A DNA stretch of 54,487 bases from Bacteroidales bacterium UBA4363 (GCA_002393965.1 DGSL01000025.1:77913-132399), one strand, 5' to 3'. Positions 1 to 8,861 are shown, numbered from the stretch's first letter. The notes: a model not told the origin generated them from the letters alone. A program made the numbers and translations.

Positions 1-52
1 GTAGTGGAGTGGTAGTGGAGTAGTATTGGAGTAGTGGTGGAGTAATGGTGGA
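1..52. repeat. degenerate GTAGTGGAG-type short tandem repeat
   Basis: The first 50 or so bases are an imperfect array built from GTAGTGGAG, AGTAGTGG and AGTAATGG words. It begins at the window edge, so its full length is unknown. All plus-strand frames I tried meet TAG stops quickly, so it does not look coding. It lies downstream of the minus-strand nucleosidase gene. From 53 to 144 I see nothing beyond a short A-rich stretch. Confidence 0.55.
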
Positions 53-144
53 AAAAAGAGATTCTTATTATTCAGAAACTTCTTGAACGTCAGAGGTGTG
101 TCTTTCTGTAATTCTTTAACGATAAAATATTGAATATCTGTGTA

Positions 145-828
145 TTATATATTTTCAAGCAGTGTTTTTATGGTCAAAAAAGACCGAGAGGCAAGTTCTG
201 TAAAGAAAGCATTGTAATCCTTTATTTGACTGGAATCGGCTTCCGGCACATCGCTGATAATACGGATGCTGACCATCGGTATCTGATGAAGAAAGCACAC
301 CTGGGCAATGGCAGCGGATTCCATATCCACAGCCAAAGCGTCCAGAAAGTGTTCTTTTATCTCTTTCAGCGTATCGTTGTTTGTGATAAACTGGTCGCCA
401 GAGCATATAAGTCCCTTATGGATTCGGTTACCTGTCGTTAGGTTCATGATTTTGTCAATCAGAAGCCGATCGCCCTCGAAGAATGTCGGAAGACCCTGTA
501 TCTGACCCCAGTCGCCTTCGCCGCACCATACGTCGTGGTATGCCGTCTTCTCACCGACGACGATATCGGAACGCTGCATCGTTGTACACAGTCCACCAGC
601 CACACCTGTATTGATTATGCAGTCCGGGTGGTATTCCCGAATCAGTTCCTCCGTTCCGATGGCGGCATTGACCTTTCCGATTCCGCTTTGCATCAAGCAG
701 ACATCGTTCTTAGCGAAAGAGCCTTGAATGCAGTTGAATAGCGTTCCGCGTGTTGATACCTTAGCAGAGAGCAGTGCTTCAATCTGTCTGCACTCTTTTT
801 CCATTGCTGCGATGATTCCGATTTTCAT
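145..828 (-). CDS. mtnN: 5'-methylthioadenosine/S-adenosylhomocysteine nucleosidase
   Basis: This is a 227-residue MTA/SAH nucleosidase (Pfs/MtnN). It hydrolyses the glycosidic bond of methylthioadenosine and S-adenosylhomocysteine, releasing adenine, in the cytosol. The start is placed at MKIGIIAAMEKE, eight codons inside the longest frame, because this is the family's usual N-terminus. Glu12 (in AAMEKE), the substrate-binding VDMESAA with Glu170, and Asp193 in RIISDVPEAD match the E. coli catalytic set Glu12/Glu174/Asp197 with a four-residue offset. Length is normal. It is divergent from the U32 gene and two genes from an MTA/SAH-deaminase-like enzyme, so SAM by-product recycling may be grouped here. 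Confidence 0.95.
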   Translation of the reverse strand: MKIGIIAAMEKECRQIEALLSAKVSTRGTLFNCIQGSFAKNDVCLMQSGIGKVNAAIGTEELIREYHPDCIINTGVAGGLCTTMQRSDIVVGEKTAYHDVWCGEGDWGQIQGLPTFFEGDRLLIDKIMNLTTGNRIHKGLICSGDQFITNNDTLKEIKEHFLDALAVDMESAAIAQVCFLHQIPMVSIRIISDVPEADSSQIKDYNAFFTELASRSFLTIKTLLENI

Positions 829-853
829 GAATAACCACGTTATTGTATTCATG

Positions 854-861
854 CAAAAATA
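854..861 (-). promoter_or_regulatory. candidate -7 box for mtnN
   Basis: Read on the minus strand this is TATTTTTG, a full match to the Bacteroidota -7 consensus TAnnTTTG, 26 bases before the mtnN start. I do not see a clear TTTG at the -33 position, so it is only a candidate. Confidence 0.4.
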
Positions 862-923
862 GTGTTTTGTCGTGGATTTTGTTTAAGTTTGTAATGGTAT
901 CCCATTTCAGACAGAGGGAAAAT

Positions 924-2792
924 ATGCGAACAGTCGAATTGTTATCTCCGGCCAGGAACCTGCAGTGTGGCATTGCAGCAGTCAATCACGGTGCTGATGC
1001 CGTCTATATCGGAGGACCGCAGTTCGGTGCGAGAGCGTCGGCCTGCAATACATTGCAAGACATAGAGCATCTGGTATCGTATGCCCATCCGTTCCGAACG
1101 AAGGTTTATGTCACGCTTAACACCATTCTTTCCGACGACGAGTTGGAGCCTGCGTGCGCGCTGATTCACCGTCTGTATGAAGCAGGGGTGGATGCACTCA
1201 TCGTGCAGGACTATGCATTGCTGAAGATGGATCTTCCGCCCATTGCCCTTCATTCCTCCACTCAGATGGATACCCGTACTTCGGAAAAGGTCCAATTTCT
1301 CTCAGACATCGGATTCTCCCAAGTGGTACTTGCCCGAGAACTGACCTTGCAGCAGATTCGAGACATATCGAGGAAAGTTAAAGTTCCGCTTGAAGTTTTT
1401 GTTCATGGTTCACTGTGTGTTTCATACAGCGGTCAATGTTATCTTTCTCAGGTGATCATGGGTAGGAGTGCCAATCGTGGCGAGTGTAGTCAGCCCTGTC
1501 GTCTATCCTACGACTTATATGATGCTGACGGGCGACTTCTGGTGGAGAAAAAACATCTGTTATCCCTGAAAGACATGGATCGCTCTGCGTATATATCAGA
1601 TCTGATAGATGCCGGAGTCTCCTCGTTCAAGATAGAAGGCAGGCTCAAGGAGGCGGAGTACGTCAAGAACGTCACTGCCTATTACCGTCAGGCCATTGAC
1701 CGTGCGTTGGAGGGGCGCCCGGAAGTGCGTCGTGCCTCGTCCGGTTCGGTCCGTTACACCTTTCGTCCCGAACCAAGTAAGACATTCAGCAGAGGCGGGA
1801 CCGATTATTTCCTGACTGACGAGCGAGGAGGCATATCCTCGCCTCATACTCCCAAATCAATCGGAGAGGAGGTGGGTACGGTTGGCAATGTCGGCCGAGG
1901 TTTCATAGACGTGGAGCATTGCAGAGTCAGCCTCCATAATGGTGATGGTTTCTGTTTTCTTTCAGGCAACGGGACATTTTATGGATTCCGTGTCAATCGG
2001 GTAGAAGGACATCGTCTTTTCGTACCGGCATCGACCGAAGTCTGGAAAGCATTGGAGAGTGGAGTGCGTCTTCGTCGCAATATAGATCAGGAATTCCAGA
2101 GGTTATTATCGGCAGAAAACAGTGGTGTACGGACGGTGGGGCTGCGGATGGTTCTTACAGAGACGCAGGAGGGCTATCGACTGTCGTTGACAGACGAAGA
2201 CGGGTTGGCGTCGCGACATGAATTCGAGTATGAACATAACGTTGCGAAACAGTCGGAGAAGGCCTTGGACTCCATTGAGCGTACCCTTGGCAAGTTGGGA
2301 AGTACCATCTATTATCCTGAACGCATTGACGTGAACATTGTTACGGTACCTTTTATACCCGCCTCGGTGCTGTCTGAAATGAGAAGGAAAGCGGTAGAGT
2401 CGCACGACCGTCTGCGTCGATTGTCCTACGTCCGTCCGTTACGAAAACAACCGAAATCCGACGTGGCCTATCCAGAACGGGAGTTGACCTATCTGTCGAA
2501 CGTCCACAACCACCTTGCCGAAGAATTCCTCCGTGAACATGGTGTGAGGAGCATCGTTCCATCCTACGAGCGTAAGCCGCTCCAGGGCGTTGCCTTGATG
2601 TTTTGCCGTCATTGTATCCGTTACGAGATCGGGTTGTGTGCAAAACATACCAATCCAGACCCCTTGCCGATACGTGAAACATCCGTGCGATACCCGCTTT
2701 ATATGCAGACAATGAACAACCGTCTGCGTCTTGAGTTTGACTGTTCGGAATGTGAGATGCGGATATATAAGGCAGACCGCACAGAGGTGTGA
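924..2792 (+). CDS. U32 family protein (RlhA/collagenase-like)
   Basis: A 622-residue peptidase U32 family protein. The U32 signature HGSLCVSYSGQCYLS lies at residues 161-175 and is followed by GECSQPC; Cys165, Cys172, Cys188 and Cys192 are the conserved cysteines. The long C-terminal half matches the larger U32 type (E. coli RlhA, about 650 aa, needed for 23S rRNA C2501 hydroxylation) more than the short TrhP type. The extreme C-terminus adds a second Cys cluster (CRHC, then GLC, then DCSEC) that could hold a metal or Fe-S centre. The start MRTVELLSPARN is preferred over an upstream in-frame ATG, because the extra 27 residues do not resemble the family. Modern evidence points to RNA modification rather than proteolysis; the substrate here is unproven. 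Confidence 0.88.
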   Translation: MRTVELLSPARNLQCGIAAVNHGADAVYIGGPQFGARASACNTLQDIEHLVSYAHPFRTKVYVTLNTILSDDELEPACALIHRLYEAGVDALIVQDYALLKMDLPPIALHSSTQMDTRTSEKVQFLSDIGFSQVVLARELTLQQIRDISRKVKVPLEVFVHGSLCVSYSGQCYLSQVIMGRSANRGECSQPCRLSYDLYDADGRLLVEKKHLLSLKDMDRSAYISDLIDAGVSSFKIEGRLKEAEYVKNVTAYYRQAIDRALEGRPEVRRASSGSVRYTFRPEPSKTFSRGGTDYFLTDERGGISSPHTPKSIGEEVGTVGNVGRGFIDVEHCRVSLHNGDGFCFLSGNGTFYGFRVNRVEGHRLFVPASTEVWKALESGVRLRRNIDQEFQRLLSAENSGVRTVGLRMVLTETQEGYRLSLTDEDGLASRHEFEYEHNVAKQSEKALDSIERTLGKLGSTIYYPERIDVNIVTVPFIPASVLSEMRRKAVESHDRLRRLSYVRPLRKQPKSDVAYPERELTYLSNVHNHLAEEFLREHGVRSIVPSYERKPLQGVALMFCRHCIRYEIGLCAKHTNPDPLPIRETSVRYPLYMQTMNNRLRLEFDCSECEMRIYKADRTEV

Positions 2793-2854
2793 TGTACAGC
2801 ATTCCGAAGGTTCAGTTCCGAGAGTGTTATGAAAACAACATAAGTGAAAACGAT

Positions 2855-4102
2855 ATGAGTAGTATTCTTATTCAAAACGTACTGTTGGAAGATCGTCGTG
2901 TACAGGTGTTGATAGAAGGCAACCGGTTCCGTGAAGTAGCGGGCGAGCTGACGGTTGCAGTACCAGAAGGTGCAGAAGTGATAGACGGTTCGGACTATGC
3001 TATTGTTCCGCCGTTTTACAATTGTCATTGTCATTCGGCCATGACCCTTCTTCGGGGGTATGCCGATGACATGTCCCTGATGGACTGGCTGACGAAGAAG
3101 ATCTGGCCGTTCGAGGCGCGTCTGACCGAGGATGATATCTATCTTGGTTCCCGTCTGGCAATCTTAGAGATGATCAAGTCCGGTACGGTCTTCTTTGCCG
3201 ACATGTACTGGAAGCAACGACCTACGGCCAGAGCGGTAGAAGAGATGGGGGTGCGTGCAAATGTCTGTGTCTTTGTCATAGACACGATGGATGCCAAGAC
3301 CCTTGACGGACTGTTCGAAGAACTGGAGCAGTGGCACCCGATGACCTCCCGTCTGACTAAAGCTATTGGTCCCCACTCTCCGTATACGTGTTCTGCTTCC
3401 CTGCTGCAGCGGAGTGCTGCAGTATCAGAGCAACTGGATATACCACTTCAGATACATGTGGCTGAAACAATGCGCGAAGTGCAAGAATGTCGTGAACAAC
3501 ATGACGGTCTAAGTCCCATTTGTTATCTTGACCATCTGGGTGTGTTGTCAAAACGGGTCGTTGCGGCACATATGGTTCATCTAGATGAAAATGATGTATT
3601 TATTGCTGCGAAGAGAGGCATTGTGTCTGTATATAACCCATGTTCGAATATGAAGCTAAGCAGTGGAATCATGCCATACGGTCAGATGAGTCGTGCCGGA
3701 TGTCGTATAGCTTTAGGAACGGATGGTGTGGCCTCAAACAACAATCTGGACATGCGAGAGGAAATGAAGATGGCCTCCCTACTTGCCAAGGTACAGACAT
3801 CCGATCCTGAGATGATGCCGGCGTCGGAGACACTTCGTCTTGCCACGCGCAACGGAGCGGAGGCCTTCGGCATTGATGCGGGAGAAATCAAGACCGGCAA
3901 ACTGGCTGATGCTGTGCTTGTCCGTCTGGACGATCCTGCTATGTTGCCGCTTCACAACTTTACATCCAACTACGTCTATGCTGCGGGTTCGGGACTCATT
4001 GACACTGTCATCTGTGATGGTCGAATTCTGATGCGAAATCGACGTGTAGAAGGCGAGGATGAGATACGGAACGACATCCGCAAGTGGAAAGAACGGCATT
4101 AA
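2855..4102 (+). CDS. amidohydrolase, MTA/SAH deaminase (MtaD/TrzN-like) family
   Basis: A 415-residue amidohydrolase of the TrzN/AtzB/MtaD group, which deaminates adenine-type nucleosides such as 5'-methylthioadenosine and S-adenosylhomocysteine, or related aminopurines and triazines. Metal-binding residues are visible: HCH at 58-60 after strand 1, His201 in HVAET, His239 in AAHMVHLD and Asp290 in LGTDGVASNNNLDM. The start at MSSILIQNVL is chosen 22 codons into the longest frame, because the family begins with the small beta-sandwich strand ILIQNVLLED. It follows the U32 gene on the same strand by 62 bases. With mtnN nearby, MTA/SAH is the best guess for substrate, but this is inference. Confidence 0.85.
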   Translation: MSSILIQNVLLEDRRVQVLIEGNRFREVAGELTVAVPEGAEVIDGSDYAIVPPFYNCHCHSAMTLLRGYADDMSLMDWLTKKIWPFEARLTEDDIYLGSRLAILEMIKSGTVFFADMYWKQRPTARAVEEMGVRANVCVFVIDTMDAKTLDGLFEELEQWHPMTSRLTKAIGPHSPYTCSASLLQRSAAVSEQLDIPLQIHVAETMREVQECREQHDGLSPICYLDHLGVLSKRVVAAHMVHLDENDVFIAAKRGIVSVYNPCSNMKLSSGIMPYGQMSRAGCRIALGTDGVASNNNLDMREEMKMASLLAKVQTSDPEMMPASETLRLATRNGAEAFGIDAGEIKTGKLADAVLVRLDDPAMLPLHNFTSNYVYAAGSGLIDTVICDGRILMRNRRVEGEDEIRNDIRKWKERH

Positions 4103-4176
4103 AAAAAGAGGTAGGACAAATGTTTTTTTTGAAAAACGCTTATCTTTAGGTTGTTAATCTTAAATCAATATCTATT

Positions 4177-4584
4177 ATGGCTTACAAAATCATTGACATT
4201 GAAGGTGTCGGAGGGGTATATGCTGAAAAACTGACGGCAGCAGGAATCCAAACACCAGAAGATCTATTGGAATCCTGCGCATCCCCGAAAGGACGCAAAG
4301 CGTTGGCTGAGAAGACGGGTATATCGGACAAACTGATTCTCAAGTGGACGAATCATGCTGACTTGTTCCGAATCAAGGGAGTTGGACCTCAGTTCGCAGA
4401 ACTGCTTGAGGCTTCGGGTGTGGACACGGTAAAGGAATTCGGGCATCGCGTAGCTGCTAATCTAGCGGCCAAGATGGCGGAAGTGAATGCCAAGAAGAAT
4501 CTTGTCAACCGTGTTCCAGGAGAGAGTGAGCTTCAGAAGATGATTGACGAAGCGAAGACATTGCCTGCCGTGATGACGTACTGA
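4177..4584 (+). CDS. DUF4332 helix-hairpin-helix protein
   Basis: A 135-residue soluble protein with two helix-hairpin-helix-like repeats: IEGVGGVYAEKLTAAGI near the N-terminus and IKGVGPQFAELLEASGV in the second half. This is the DUF4332 pattern (TfoX-C/Pol-beta-like HhH). Such folds usually bind DNA or act in protein contacts; no enzyme motif is visible. It stands as a single gene ending in a strong terminator. Function is unknown. Confidence 0.8.
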   Translation: MAYKIIDIEGVGGVYAEKLTAAGIQTPEDLLESCASPKGRKALAEKTGISDKLILKWTNHADLFRIKGVGPQFAELLEASGVDTVKEFGHRVAANLAAKMAEVNAKKNLVNRVPGESELQKMIDEAKTLPAVMTY

Positions 4585-4614
4585 TTCTTCTCTGGTGGGT
4601 AAGCGACCATTTAT

Positions 4615-4643
4615 AAAAAAAGAGGGCGAGGCCCTCTTTTTTT
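4615..4643 (+). terminator. intrinsic terminator after DUF4332 gene
   Basis: AGAGGGC-GAG-GCCCTCT hairpin flanked by A6 and T7, so the stem extends through A:T pairs and could work in both directions. Confidence 0.9.
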
Positions 4644-4941
4644 ATCTAAGTCAGAGAAAAAGGGGACTATCAAGGAAAGGAGAGAACATTAAGAAGTCTG
4701 AGATATTCGAGGTTGTTCATATGATTTTGTTGGTTCTATTTGCGTGAAATACACAAAGACATATATATGCCAAGAAGACAGGGACAAGTTTGTGTCAGGC
4801 CAAAGCCTGATAGGATTTTTTTCGGATGCCGAAACCATTCACATGAAACAATTTAAGTTAATCGTTAAATCATTATAAATTCAGAAAGCTCCGTGTTCAT
4901 TCGGGCAGAAAATACAGACGTTTAATTCATGGAAAAAAGAG
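4644..4941. other. AT-rich intergenic region
   Basis: About 300 bases without a credible open frame. The only structure I see is a short inverted repeat CAGGC-CAAA-GCCTG at 4796-4809 followed nearby by T7, a weak terminator-like element. The 3' part leads into the MATE promoter. Confidence 0.5.
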
Positions 4942-4949
4942 TATCTTTG
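4942..4949 (+). promoter_or_regulatory. -7 box upstream of MATE gene
   Basis: TATCTTTG matches TAnnTTTG and lies 28 bases before the MATE start codon. The -33 element is weak (TTTAA at 4921-4925). Confidence 0.55.
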
Positions 4950-4977
4950 CCGAAAAACAAGCAAGAAACCAAAGAGA

Positions 4978-6411
4978 ATGGACGAAGAAAGGAGAGAAAC
5001 CGTCATAGAGCGGGAGCGTAACGAGGGGAACTCGCCAGATGCGTTGGGGAAAGAGAGCGTAGCTAAATTATTGATTAACTATTCGGTTCCAGCCATCATA
5101 GCCATGATGGCTTCGTCGCTTTATAATGTGATAGACCGCATTTTTATAGGTCAGGGTGTAGGCTCGATGGCGATTGCCGGATTGGCAATCACGTTTCCGC
5201 TGATGAACCTTGGAGCGGCTTTCGGAGCGATGGTCGGAGCTGGCGGTTCGGCATTGATATCCATCAAACTGGGTCAGAATGACCGTGATGGGGCTACGTA
5301 TGTATTAGGAAATGTAGTGGTGTTGAACTTGATTTTGGGATTCCTGCTGACGGCATTCGGGCTTCTGTTCTTAGACCCTTTGCTTCGTCTTTTCGGTGCC
5401 AGCGATACGACTTTGCCATATGCTCATGATTTCATGACCATCATCCTGGCAGGCAATGTCGTGACGCACCTCTATCTTGGCTTGAACAGTGTACTCCGTT
5501 CATCGGGAAATCCTCGTAAGGCGATGAATGCCACCCTTTTGACGGTGGCAATCAATCTGGTATTGGCACCGTTATTTATTTTTGTGTTCGGCTGGGGCAT
5601 TCGGGGAGCGGCTCTTGCAACAGTCCTGGCTCAGATAGTTGCCTTGATTTGGGTAAGTCTGTTGTTGTCAAGTAAGGATTCCTATATCCGTTTCAGAAGG
5701 GGAATCTTCCGATTGAAGAAGAATATTGTTTTTGGTATTGTCTCCATTGGCATTTCGCCTTTTGTCGTGAATGCCTGTGCTTGTCTGGTTGTCATCGTTA
5801 TCAATCTTCAGTTGCAGAAATACGGGGGCATGTCAGAAATCCCTAATGGAGGAGACGTTGCAATTGGAGCATTCGGTATTGTCTCTGCTTTCACGATGTT
5901 GTTTGTCATGATTGTCATGGGTATATCGCAGGGCATGCAACCGATAGCGGGCTATAATTACGGAGCGCAAAAATACGACCGCATGATTGAGGTGTTCAAG
6001 TATGCTGCTATTTACGCTACGGTTGCTACGGCTATTGCCACGTTGCTATGTGTGTTGTTGCCGGACACGATTGCCTCGTTGTTCACGACGGATGAAGCAT
6101 TGCGAAAGATGGCTTCCAGAGCGTTGTTTCTTGTCAATATTGTCTTTTGGGTCGCGGGGTTTGCCATGATAGTCGGAACCTTCTTCCAGTCAATTGGCAA
6201 AGCGGGCAAGGCGGCTTTTATTTCCGCCACACGTCAGATGATCTTTCTAATCCCGTCGTTGTTCGTTTTCCCACTATTCTGGGGTTTAGACGGAGTGTGG
6301 TATGCAATGCCATTTTCAGACATTCTGGCGACAATCACGGCTGTGATACTATATGCGGTACAGTTAAAGGATTTCCGCAGGATGATTACGGTTAAGCCAC
6401 AGTCTAAATAA
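4978..6411 (+). CDS. MATE family multidrug/toxin exporter
   Basis: A 477-residue integral membrane protein of the MATE (NorM/DinF-type) superfamily, which exports cationic drugs or metabolites in exchange for Na+ or H+. The N-terminal segment IPAIIAMMASSLYNVIDRIFIG-type motif (starting at about residue 37) is characteristic, and the second half repeats it around GISQGMQPIAGYNYGA, the usual MATE pseudo-repeat. About 12 hydrophobic segments are visible. A charged 30-residue N-terminus precedes the first helix. The next gene begins 22 bases downstream, so the two are probably cotranscribed. Substrate cannot be read from sequence. Confidence 0.93.
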   Translation: MDEERRETVIERERNEGNSPDALGKESVAKLLINYSVPAIIAMMASSLYNVIDRIFIGQGVGSMAIAGLAITFPLMNLGAAFGAMVGAGGSALISIKLGQNDRDGATYVLGNVVVLNLILGFLLTAFGLLFLDPLLRLFGASDTTLPYAHDFMTIILAGNVVTHLYLGLNSVLRSSGNPRKAMNATLLTVAINLVLAPLFIFVFGWGIRGAALATVLAQIVALIWVSLLLSSKDSYIRFRRGIFRLKKNIVFGIVSIGISPFVVNACACLVVIVINLQLQKYGGMSEIPNGGDVAIGAFGIVSAFTMLFVMIVMGISQGMQPIAGYNYGAQKYDRMIEVFKYAAIYATVATAIATLLCVLLPDTIASLFTTDEALRKMASRALFLVNIVFWVAGFAMIVGTFFQSIGKAGKAAFISATRQMIFLIPSLFVFPLFWGLDGVWYAMPFSDILATITAVILYAVQLKDFRRMITVKPQSK

Positions 6412-6433
6412 AAGAAATCAAAACAAAGAAGCA

Positions 6434-7051
6434 ATGAATACAGTAATCAGCATCGGCCGTCAGTTCGGCAGTGGAGGGCGTTCCGTCGGTCAGCAACTTG
6501 CTGAGCGTATGGGATACAAGTATTATGACAAGGAATTGATTCCATTGGCTGCCAAAGAAATCGGTTTTGACCCATCTATCTTTGAAAAGGTAGATGAAGT
6601 GCCGCGTTTTCTGCGTTTCTTTCAGGGGTTATACAGCAATGGGATGGATGAGAACTACTCACACCGAAACTACATGTCGCGAACGATGTTGTTTCAGGTG
6701 CAGAGTGATGTGATCCGTCGATTGGCAGAGGAATCGTCGTGTGTGATTGTCGGACGCTGTTCGGATTATGTCCTTCGTGATAATCCGAAGATGGTCTCTG
6801 TATTTCTGAGTGCCACGACCGAAGATCGTATTGCTCGCATTTGTGAGCGGACGGGAGAACAGAATCGAGAAAAAATAGAAAAGCTATTGCGGCACACGGA
6901 CCGCAACCGAGCCAAATACTACAACACCTATTCAGGAAAAGAGTGGGGAAGAGCGGACTCTTATGATCTGTGTATCAATGTCTCGAAGATCGGTATCGAA
7001 TGTACCGTAGATGCGATAGAACGTTTTGTTGTTGCTCAAGGAATTAAATAA
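6434..7051 (+). CDS. cytidylate kinase-like family protein
   Basis: A 205-residue P-loop kinase-like protein of the cytidylate-kinase-like family (AAK6/Cytidylate_kin2). The N-terminal VISIGRQFGSGGRSVG (residues 4-19) is the nucleotide-binding loop of this family, which replaces the classic GxxGxGK. Arg-rich segments GRCSDYVLRDNP and RTGEQNREKI fit the LID region. The true CMP kinase (Cmk) has a different N-terminus, so this is probably a paralogue with another or unknown phosphoryl acceptor. It is in an apparent operon with the MATE exporter. Confidence 0.85.
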   Translation: MNTVISIGRQFGSGGRSVGQQLAERMGYKYYDKELIPLAAKEIGFDPSIFEKVDEVPRFLRFFQGLYSNGMDENYSHRNYMSRTMLFQVQSDVIRRLAEESSCVIVGRCSDYVLRDNPKMVSVFLSATTEDRIARICERTGEQNREKIEKLLRHTDRNRAKYYNTYSGKEWGRADSYDLCINVSKIGIECTVDAIERFVVAQGIK

Positions 7052-7082
7052 ACCGGAGTTATTTGTTCATTTGCAATAGTCC

Positions 7083-7146
7083 TTTTTTTGAGCCATGGCA
7101 TAGTCCAAGCAAGTTTGACTCTGCTCATCTGGCTTTCGAAAAAAAA
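7083..7146. repeat. palindromic intergenic element, copy A
   Basis: T7 and A8 runs flank a core (7091-7134) with outer arms AGCCA/TGGCT, an inner stem-loop of 27 bases and unpaired TG and TCATC joints. The same layout, with the same 27-base inner hairpin length and different bases that still mostly pair, occurs twice at 9601-9755. It sits between the kinase-like gene and the thioesterase gene. The remaining bases to 7168 are AT-rich. Confidence 0.65.
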
Positions 7147-7168
7147 TATATTATAGTGAATCTTAACA

Positions 7169-7876
7169 ATGTATGTATTAAATCATAAAGTTACTACTTC
7201 AAGATGTGACACGCGTCGGAAACTGAAATTCTATGCAGCGATGCAGATGATGCAAGACTGCAGTGAGATGTGGCTGGATTCGGAACCCGGAGTTGAGTCC
7301 TACTTTCAGAAAGAGGGTATGGCGCAGCTGCTCGTCTTCCGACAGGTTGACATACTTCGAGTTCCTGACTTCAAAGAAGACCTGCGTACGCAGACCAGTG
7401 TCTATGAAATGAAGGGTAAATTCGGTTTTCGCAACACGCATATCTTTGACATATCGGGTCGTCCCTGTTACCAATCGTGGAGCATGGGAGCTTTTGTGAA
7501 TCGTGCTACGGGAGTCCTTACCAACATTCCTCAAGAGGTTATTGATACCATGCATCTGGATGAAAAGAGTGAGATGGAATATGCAGACCGTCATATTCGT
7601 TTTGACAAGACGAAATTGCGGGAAGGAGACCTTATATCCATCGAACGGAACGATATTGACTATAACGGACACGTAAACAACGCACAATATGTCCGGATGG
7701 CTATGGAACTCTTGCCTTTGTCATATGAGGACTTTGTGCGCTTCCGCATAGAGTATAAGGCCCCAGTGAAATATGGGGAGCAGATACGGTCGTTCGCCAT
7801 GGAGTGGGAGGGGCGATACTTTATCGTCCTGAGAAGCAATGACCGCGATGTGTGTATCATGGAGTTTTCCAGATAG
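7169..7876 (+). CDS. acyl-ACP thioesterase
   Basis: A 235-residue acyl-[acyl-carrier-protein] thioesterase of the FatA/FatB-like bacterial type, which releases free fatty acids from ACP. It has two hot-dog domains; the catalytic segment NDIDYNGHVNNAQY at residues 161-174 is in the second, with Asn166, His168 and Asn170 conserved. The first domain carries the usual WLD and AQLLVFRQVDILRVP stretches. Length is normal for Bacteroidales members. The DUF2156 gene starts 9 bases after the stop, so the two are likely one transcript. Confidence 0.9.
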   Translation: MYVLNHKVTTSRCDTRRKLKFYAAMQMMQDCSEMWLDSEPGVESYFQKEGMAQLLVFRQVDILRVPDFKEDLRTQTSVYEMKGKFGFRNTHIFDISGRPCYQSWSMGAFVNRATGVLTNIPQEVIDTMHLDEKSEMEYADRHIRFDKTKLREGDLISIERNDIDYNGHVNNAQYVRMAMELLPLSYEDFVRFRIEYKAPVKYGEQIRSFAMEWEGRYFIVLRSNDRDVCIMEFSR

Positions 7877-7885
7877 GAACCGTAG

Positions 7886-8809
7886 ATGTTGCAAGAACTG
7901 ACTTTCCGTCCGTTGGACCTCGTGCACCGTTCCCTTGTTGAATCCTATACAATGGAAGGGGAAGACGGGAATTGTGACTTGTCATTTGCCAACTTATATG
8001 GTTGGCAATTTCTGTACGGAACGGAATGTGCGGAGCTGGATGAGCATCTGCTTTTCAGATTCAAAGTAGATGGGAAATGGACTTATCTATCTCCGATACC
8101 CAAAGGGAAGGAGTGGAACGAAGAGAGATACGTTGCAATCATTGAGGCAATTCGTCGAGATGCTGCCAGAGAGGTGGGTAAGGAGTACGCTCTTGTCGTA
8201 ACCTCAGAGAGAGTCAAGTCTGTATTGTGCCGTCACTTCGGAGGGGAATATGAACTGAAGACGGAGCGAGATTATTCTGATTACCTATACCGAAGAGATA
8301 CGCTTCAATACTTTGCAGGAAAGAAATTGCAAAGTCGTCGTAACCATATCAATCGATTCAAGAAATCCTATCCAGAATACGAGTATCGGAAGCTCAGTGT
8401 CGGGGAAGGAATGTCCTGTCTGGCACTTGCGGAGAAGTGGGCAGAAAGAAAAGGAAAGGATGAAGAGCGAATGATGTATGATAATGAAAGAAGAATGATG
8501 CTTCGCATAATAAATAACTGGAATTCTGTCGGAATAACAGGAGGGGGGATTTATGTAAAAGGAAAGATGATTGGATTCTGTCTTGGAGCACCGATAAACC
8601 ATTCGACATACGATATCTGTATAGAAAAAGGCGATACAGAATATGATGGGGTCTATCCGGTGATATGTCAAGAGTATGTCCGTCATCTACCAGAGCGTTA
8701 TGAGTGGATCAACAGGGAAGAAGACTTGGGAATAGATGGTTTGCGCCAATCGAAGAAATCGTATGGGCCAGATCATCTTTTAGTGAAATACACTGCGCAT
8801 CCGAAGTAA
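7886..8809 (+). CDS. DUF2156 (GNAT-like, lysyltransferase-type) protein
   Basis: A 307-residue soluble protein of the DUF2156 family, related to the C-terminal domain of phosphatidylglycerol lysyltransferase MprF and built from GNAT-like folds. Typical stretches are FANLYGWQ near residue 35, KKLQSRRNHINRFKK near residue 147, GGGIYVKGKMIGFCLG and the C-terminal NREEDLGIDGLRQSKKSY. There is no membrane domain, so it is not a full MprF. Bacteroidales carry many such stand-alone copies of unproven function; aminoacyl or acyl transfer to a lipid is possible. Tight coupling to an acyl-ACP thioesterase is consistent with a lipid role, but that is inference. Confidence 0.85.
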   Translation: MLQELTFRPLDLVHRSLVESYTMEGEDGNCDLSFANLYGWQFLYGTECAELDEHLLFRFKVDGKWTYLSPIPKGKEWNEERYVAIIEAIRRDAAREVGKEYALVVTSERVKSVLCRHFGGEYELKTERDYSDYLYRRDTLQYFAGKKLQSRRNHINRFKKSYPEYEYRKLSVGEGMSCLALAEKWAERKGKDEERMMYDNERRMMLRIINNWNSVGITGGGIYVKGKMIGFCLGAPINHSTYDICIEKGDTEYDGVYPVICQEYVRHLPERYEWINREEDLGIDGLRQSKKSYGPDHLLVKYTAHPK

Positions 8810-8829
8810 AACGGGAATAAGATTGGCGG

Positions 8830-8861
8830 TTTGTGTCGGAAAGAAAAAAAACTTATATTTA
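8830..8861 (+). promoter_or_regulatory. candidate promoter for rubrerythrin
   Basis: TTTG at 8830-8833, then 20 bases, then TATATTTA at 8854-8861, which differs from TAnnTTTG only at the last base. It lies about 108 bases before the rubrerythrin start. Confidence 0.45.

Noticed and set aside
4796..4815. Terminator CAGGC-CAAA-GCCTG
   Set aside because: The stem is only five pairs, the T run is six bases away, and no gene immediately precedes it.
7091..7134. Known riboswitch or self-cleaving ribozyme
   Set aside because: The conserved cores of TPP, SAM, cobalamin, preQ1, guanidine, hammerhead, twister and pistol classes are not present on either strand as far as I can recognise.
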